64,000 nucleotides of DNA from Chaetorhynchus papuensis (lineage: Eukaryota; Chordata; Aves; Passeriformes; Rhipiduridae), in contig VWYX01000202.1 in assembly GCA_013396525.1 (NCBI GenBank), positions 434,001-498,000 on the forward strand, given 5' to 3'. Below are positions 58,401-64,000 of this stretch, piece by piece. The notes below the pieces were generated by a model. That model ran no database searches, was not told where the DNA came from, and saw only the letters and a program-made list of their open reading frames with translations. The position numbers were made by a program, and so were the translations under genes. Positions within the stretch are counted from its first letter, which is position 1. Each line of letters begins with the position of its first letter.

Positions 58401-60010
58401 CTCCAGTGGGCTGCTGGCAGCACTTGGAATGATTTTAGGGTCATCATTTAGCTGGCTGAGGGCACGGCTGCAGGAGAAGGAATAGGACAGAACACAATGC
58501 CTGCTGCCGAACCCTGGCATGTTAATTCCAGGTCATGAAAATCTTCTCTCAGACAGATCTAGAACATGGCAGCTTTTCTGAAACAGGAGCAGAACACTTT
58601 GTCCATTTTCCACTGAACTTTGCACCTTGGTGCAGGTGGTGATGCACACAGTTCATGCAGATTTGCAGAGCCCTACCTGCCTGTCATCAAAGCTGTCATT
58701 GCCTGTTTGCACTCCAAGCCAAACCTCACAGATACAAACAGTGCATGTGGAACAGCTGCCTGCCACAGAGGAGCTGAACTCCATCCTACGCTGCTCCAAG
58801 CCACTCAACAAGCTGAAGACTTGTGACCACATGGAACCAATTTAGACTTTTGTTTCAACTGAGTTCTGTGCATTTCAGCCCTTCCCCTGAATCAGTTCAC
58901 TATTGTCTTTTGTTTGTCTTCCCTGGCTTGTGGAAGCTCACAAGTATGTTCTGGTTCCAGCAAGGCCCAGGTGAATGACTCCGGAGTCTGACTACACCGT
59001 GTGTGTAACCACAGCTGCAGAAGGGCTGCGCCTCCTCCCCAAAAGGACTTGTACATTCCCTTATCTCTCACCACTTTACAATGCAAAACCTTTGGTGGGA
59101 TAAAATAGCACAGACAACACTCCTCTTCCTACTTAACCAAATTTCTAGGTCAAACCTGTAAGCTTAAGAGAGACGCCACAGAAATTTGACATGTCCTTTT
59201 GAGCTGTGGTACACTTGTCTTCACTTTCTATTTATCATTAAAAGGAAGGAGCTGATTTCATCCCAGGCACCAAACAATTGTATTAGTCTAAAAATACCAC
59301 AAAGGACAGGAAATTCCCACCCTTCTGCAGAAGTCTCAGGTACAGCAAAGATCCTTGTGAGAGATACCCTTGGGATATAATTCGATGTTGGAAAAACTGA
59401 AAAATCCAGCTACAGTTCCCTTAAGATCAAGGTACTTACCTGTTTACACTGTTTCTAAAGTAAGGAGACAGACACACCCCACCCTCCACAATACTTTATT
59501 TTTTGCTTTACATGGTTAGAAAACACAACTCTGGAAATAAAAGGAGCAGAGCTTTCTTCATCTATGGAAGGATTAGAATCTCAACAGAAAACACAGTATA
59601 AAATAAGCATCTCACTAAAACCAGCACTAACTATTGACATTGGTCTGGCTCATCGTGCAACAGACACTGTCAGCTGAAATTCTTCTGCAGGTCTCCAAAA
59701 GTCATGAGCAATGCTGGAAAAAACCCCACTACACACTGCTCAAAAAACCCCCAAACATCTGGCACAGAGAGCTCACTGATGGCAGAGCGATGGCTCAAAG
59801 ATGAGAACACTGCATGTTGCTTTAGGTGATCCAACAGAATATTGCATCCGACAGCAGAATTCGTAAGGAGCACCACGTTATACAGAAAGAGTCTTGCCTG
59901 GAGATATTTGCACCTGACTTCTCTGAGCTGCTCTTCATATTTATTAATTTCCATTTCCCCTAAATTTTCTAATCTGATAAATATTGTACTAGGCAATGAA
60001 ATGTTCCTAC

Positions 60011-60070
60011 CGATATTAGGATGCTTCAGGAGGCGACAGATTCTAGCTTCTCTTTCCAGTTTCTGGTGAT
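60011..60070 (-). CDS. CAMK2D: CaMKII delta exon 3 (helix C region)
   Basis: A 60-bp exon encoding DHQKLEREARICRLLKHPNI, about residues 54-73, in the kinase N-lobe. The second Glu of LEREARIC is the helix C Glu (about E61 in delta numbering) that salt-bridges the ATP-binding Lys encoded upstream. The acceptor is tttgttgcag and the donor gtaggaac. The exon starts with the last two bases of the Asp codon and ends with the first base of the next Val, so it is phase-matched to exon 4. It is identical across CaMKII paralogues as I know them, so alone it does not identify delta. The preceding exon with the glycine loop was not found up to the window edge. Confidence 0.96.
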
Positions 60071-63000
60071 CTGCAACAAAAAAAAGCAAAACAGTTGCTG
60101 TTAGCATGAAGATTGACATAGTTCAGTGTATTTCCTTATAGAAGCAAAACCAATACATCATCTGACGTGATCTTTAAAAAATATCTCCTTTATTTAGATC
60201 CACTAATATTTCACATCCAAACTGTAATACTGAATTGATTATTTTTAAGCTTTGGGTAGAGCAGGAGGCTGAAGCTCTGGACTTGTACATCATCAAGCCC
60301 TAACAACATTTCTGGAGAGAAAATACTACTGCTTGTGTCAAGCTCTGTTTTCTACAATAAACAGCACAAATATTCCAAGATACTAACTTTGGAAAATAGA
60401 ACTGTTTGAAATGTAAAAAATATGCTTTGAACCTTGAAAATACTAAGAAATGAACAAGTTTAGAAAAAGTTGATTTGAATGGCAACTCTAAAGAGTCAAA
60501 AATTCAGCATCAGATGTTAAAATTAAAAAGTTCAATCCTTACTGCAAAGTGTCCAGTTAGATATGTAGGTTTAAAAGAACTATAACAACAGATTTAAAAT
60601 AAAACAGAGACAGCAAACACCATCTTTAAAATACTTAACACCTCAAGTTTCTTACAACACTTTTTAAATCCCGAGGGAAGAACAAGAAGGAAAACTTCTT
60701 TAATTTTTCTGTAATTTGTACTTGCAATTATTTGCAGTCAACTGTAACAATAACTGAATCAATTTTACATATGTTAACAGATCAGATTATTTTTATACGC
60801 TTTAAAGAATTGGGATAGTTCTTGAGCTAGCCACTGCTTGTCAACTGACCCATCATACTTTCTGAGGGCTCAGAGCCTCCATCACTTGTATAAGAAAATC
60901 TGTCAGCTTAGCCCTCTTCCATGGTTACCTTAATGTTTATTTAAAAAAAAAACCTCAGAAGTTAAAAGCATTAAAATATATATATAAATCTTCAAGATAA
61001 GCTTAAAGCTCTTTTTTTAAAGTTAAACTCTGCCACTGAGGTTTCCCGTTAAGATTTTTTAATCCACTTGCAGCAAGGCTGAAACATAAGCACAGACATC
61101 TACAGTTACAGCACCTTCATGTCCAGCAGCTCTGGCTGTAACTTAATCATGGGCTGAGCACTTGGCACATTACCCAGAGCAAGCAGGGAGCTGATCTGAA
61201 AGGCAAACTGAACTAAGATGGGGTGAGAACAAAGATGAAAACGCAAACACTGCCTCAAAAGCAAAGAAACAGTCCAGGGGCTGTTGGTCATTTAGCATAG
61301 GAGCTGTATCACTGGTGCACTAGCAGCTCTACTTTCGAGGCTGTTCTGTACCACCTCCAGCTACATTTACAGGATCCGCCAGCACAGCCGGAAACCTGGA
61401 AGGTGTCCGAGAGTCTTCTGTGAAGTGCTAAAAACATCCTGTGCCAACTCTTCAGGAATAACACAGATATAATAAAGAACTTCATCTCCAGCTTTGAATA
61501 TGAAGTATAAACATTTGAAATTTCTTTGCTATTACGGCTGCGTCCCAGCTTCTGAACTGACACTGGGTATGATTAATATTCAGCTCTCCTTTACAGACAT
61601 GACAGTGGGCTCAGATAACAAATACGAGAGCTGAACCCTTTCAGCTATGAGGAGAGGCTAAAATGCTATTGCATGGTTCAAGAACAATAACTGTATTGAT
61701 TAAAAAAGCATGCCTGATATTTTTCAAATCACAGCAAAAACATCTTAGAGAGGCTGCTGGATGCACTGCAATATATGAAGGTTACATCTACATCATCATC
61801 ATTATTATCGACTGCATTATAAATTCCCAGGGTTTCACTCCAAACTGAACCAGTATATTGATGGATACCAATGAGGTGTTCTATGCTGTCATGTAATTAG
61901 AATAATGAGCTCTGTGCATTTAACTCCTTCAGTTGCTTGTATCACAGTAATTGCTAGCACACCTGCTGGGTGACTGGAGGTACCTCACAGCCTGCACACT
62001 GTGCTGTGAGGCAGCAGAAAAAACACTAAATATTCCCTGAGTCGGGGATTTAAGTGGACATTAAGATCCAGAAGATGACAGCAGCACTTCCAAAGAAATA
62101 GAGTACTCCTCAGAGTTGTTAGAGGAGTAAGTCTGCAGTGTGTGTTTGGGTAGGGGACCAAATGCAAATTTAACTTCGTGGGGTATCCAAGAAAACGACT
62201 CTCCTGTAAAATCTGCACATTTCTTCTATGAGCTTCAGGAAATCGTGTTCCTTCCTCTCCCCACTCGGTTTATTTACAAGTACTTGCAACTGCAACGGCT
62301 GTGCCACCCGTAGCTATTTGTGTTACCCTGCCTCCTGCCAGGGCTCGAGTACTGGGGAGCTAAAGGTGAATGTCAGAGGGCACGGCACACCGAAATACTT
62401 CAAGCACTCAGCTCCCAAATATCTGAAGTGTAAGGTGTGCCACTGCAGAGCTCACTGGGAAAGAAGGGCCCTGCCATACAGCCAGGGAAACTACCTAGCA
62501 GGCACAAACCCCCACAAACCCTGACAAAGTTTGGGACAGCATCTGGCATAAAATGGTTATGTTACAACAGTATCACAGGAAAAGTCCTAGAAAAAATAAA
62601 TGCAATAATAGGTCACTTATTGAAATCAAGAGTTAATTCCTCTCAATTTCGACAGCATATAATTCACCAGCTAAAACTGTGTTTACCTGCCAGGTTAACC
62701 TGAAACAGGAAAAATTATTATCAGGAGCAGGAAGCCAAGCTTGAAAGCCACACACATAATAAAAAGGGAATGCACAAATACATTTATATACTTGTTTCCT
62801 TTCCTCTCTTTTAATTACCTACACTCAATTACAAACAAGTCTCCTACACTGTCTACTTAAGAAACTGTAATTAAACAAAAAATACAAGCAGGAATTTCAA
62901 AAAGCAGCAAAGCAAACACAGAAGAAGGAATCCTCTACAAATTCTAGATTATTTTATGAAAGCAAATCTCTGTTAGTGAACAGTGGCCTCTACCAGGGCA

Positions 63001-64000
63001 ACAGCCCATTGCCAAGATTGGAAAAAGATCACTGCCTGTCAACCACTGATACCATCAGAAGGAAGGCAGCAATGAGAATAATGAGGGTTTATTAATGGAA
63101 AAAACCTTGCAGCCACCTACAAATAAGTTTAACCTGACATGGAGCCAAGAAAAAGAAAACGGAAAAAAGAAAACAAAAAAGATTTACTGCTCTGAACCAT
63201 GAAAATCTCAGCCTTTACAATAACTAATGAAATTATGTGAAACCTGAAACAGAATATAGCTGTGTAAAACTAGGGGGACTCATAGATGGTATAAATGTAA
63301 AATCTTGAACTAATTCTCATTTATATGACAATGTTCTAATAGACCACAAGCTAATATTATAATTTATGACACCTGCATCAGAAAATCAGACTGTCTGCAT
63401 TGAATTTCTACTAGGTAGGCAAATAAAATAACTAATTGTCTCAGTAGTATCAATATTTGCTTTTTTACAAAGCTTACATACGTATACTACACATATTTCT
63501 TGGATTACATCACAACATTTTATAATTAAAGACATATAATAGATGTCTTTAATTATGCATTGTATGTCTTAATATATTAAGACATAAAATTAAAGTCTTC
63601 AGCATATATCTCTTCTACTAAAGTGCTATGAATCTTCACCCAAAGTGCTGATCCCGCATGACCACCCAAACTGAGCTTATCACCAGGGCAGAAATGTGCA
63701 CCTCTCACCACCTATCAACACAGGTATCTAAAATGCCAACTTCTCCAAAGCAAAGAAGCTTTCTAATAATTATCTCTAGCAACTTCTGTAGTTGCTTTTT
63801 AAAATTTTATTATTAGAGCTTGCAGTCCACAGCAATCAATACAAAAGCATTTTCCCAATGCCCCTTTCATTGTCTGTACATTTCTTATTTTTCCCTCCAG
63901 GAGTGACTGGATAGATTATTAGTCAGTATGAGGTGATGCATGTTTTGTCAAATGGCTCCCTTGTCTTTTTGAGGATGGTCTCTACAACCTGCTTCCTACT
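60071..64000 (-). other. CAMK2D: Intron 2, 3' part
   Basis: Non-coding intron upstream of exon 3. It holds a pair of perfect AT-rich hairpins at 63522-63586 and A/T-rich simple sequence, with no exon for the glycine loop. A stretch around 61.6 kb vaguely recalls CR1 wording but is too degraded to call. Confidence 0.8.
63522..63586. repeat. Two adjacent perfect AT-rich hairpins
   Basis: The first has 14-bp arms (ataattaaagacat and its complement) around a 7-base loop. The second is a 24-bp perfect palindrome with arms tatgtcttaata. Both are built on the same agacat/atgtct core, and a partial third unit follows. Confidence 0.85.

Noticed and set aside
61590..61790. Possible further CR1 copy (ctatgaggagaggct wording)
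   Set aside because: Only one short phrase matches; the flanks do not follow the CR1 pattern.
60071..64000. Search for exon 2 (glycine loop and ATP-binding Lys)
   Set aside because: No matching peptide on the minus strand; it lies beyond the window.

Overview
The window is vertebrate nuclear DNA, most likely from a bird. Two fragments match the conserved 3' end of CR1 LINEs (about 22.66-22.95 kb and 52.59-52.76 kb), interspersed repeats are otherwise sparse, and the introns are compact. The one gene I can support is the CaM kinase II delta gene, CAMK2D, on the minus strand. It crosses the whole window, so transcription runs from 64000 towards 1. The first two coding exons lie beyond the right edge. 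The exons for the C-terminal hub (association) domain lie beyond the left edge.

Layout in transcription order: partial intron 2; exon 3 (60.0 kb, helix C region); a 20 kb intron; exon 4 (39.7 kb, hinge); exon 5 (33.4 kb); two alternative versions of exon 6 (30.8 and 29.8 kb, helix E plus the HRD catalytic loop); exon 7 (25.1 kb, DFG); exon 8 (21.5 kb, activation segment and APE-like SPE); exons 9-12 (20.4-18.4 kb, C-lobe, autoinhibitory segment with the autophosphorylated Thr, calmodulin-binding segment); then the variable linker, with exon 13 (14.6 kb), the nuclear-localisation exon (13.1 kb), two neuronal-type linker exons (9.2 and 7.6 kb) and the last linker exon (5.0 kb). Every exon has GT-AG borders, the expected length and the right phase, so they join into one continuous kinase frame.

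Two things go beyond the textbook gene. (1) Exon 6 exists twice, as two 73-bp exons of the same phase. One encodes the delta-type helix E. The other encodes a helix E identical, as I recall it, to CAMK2A/CAMK2B, and sits beside a dense intragenic CpG island. Including both or neither puts a stop early in exon 7, so only one can be used. RBFOX motifs lie downstream of one and on the 3' splice site of the other, which suggests a tissue switch. (2) At 1348-1632, between the last linker exon and the unseen hub exons, a 285-bp open exon with good splice sites encodes a Ser-rich, Cys-rich segment with one membrane helix. It is phase-compatible on both sides. It could be a first exon for a kinase-less, membrane-anchored hub protein, as alpha-KAP is for CAMK2A, or a cassette that puts a membrane anchor into the kinase linker. 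This is the best candidate for an undescribed element.

The rest is intron with microsatellites, CR1 debris and AT-rich hairpins. I see no rRNA, tRNA, CRISPR array or second protein-coding gene.
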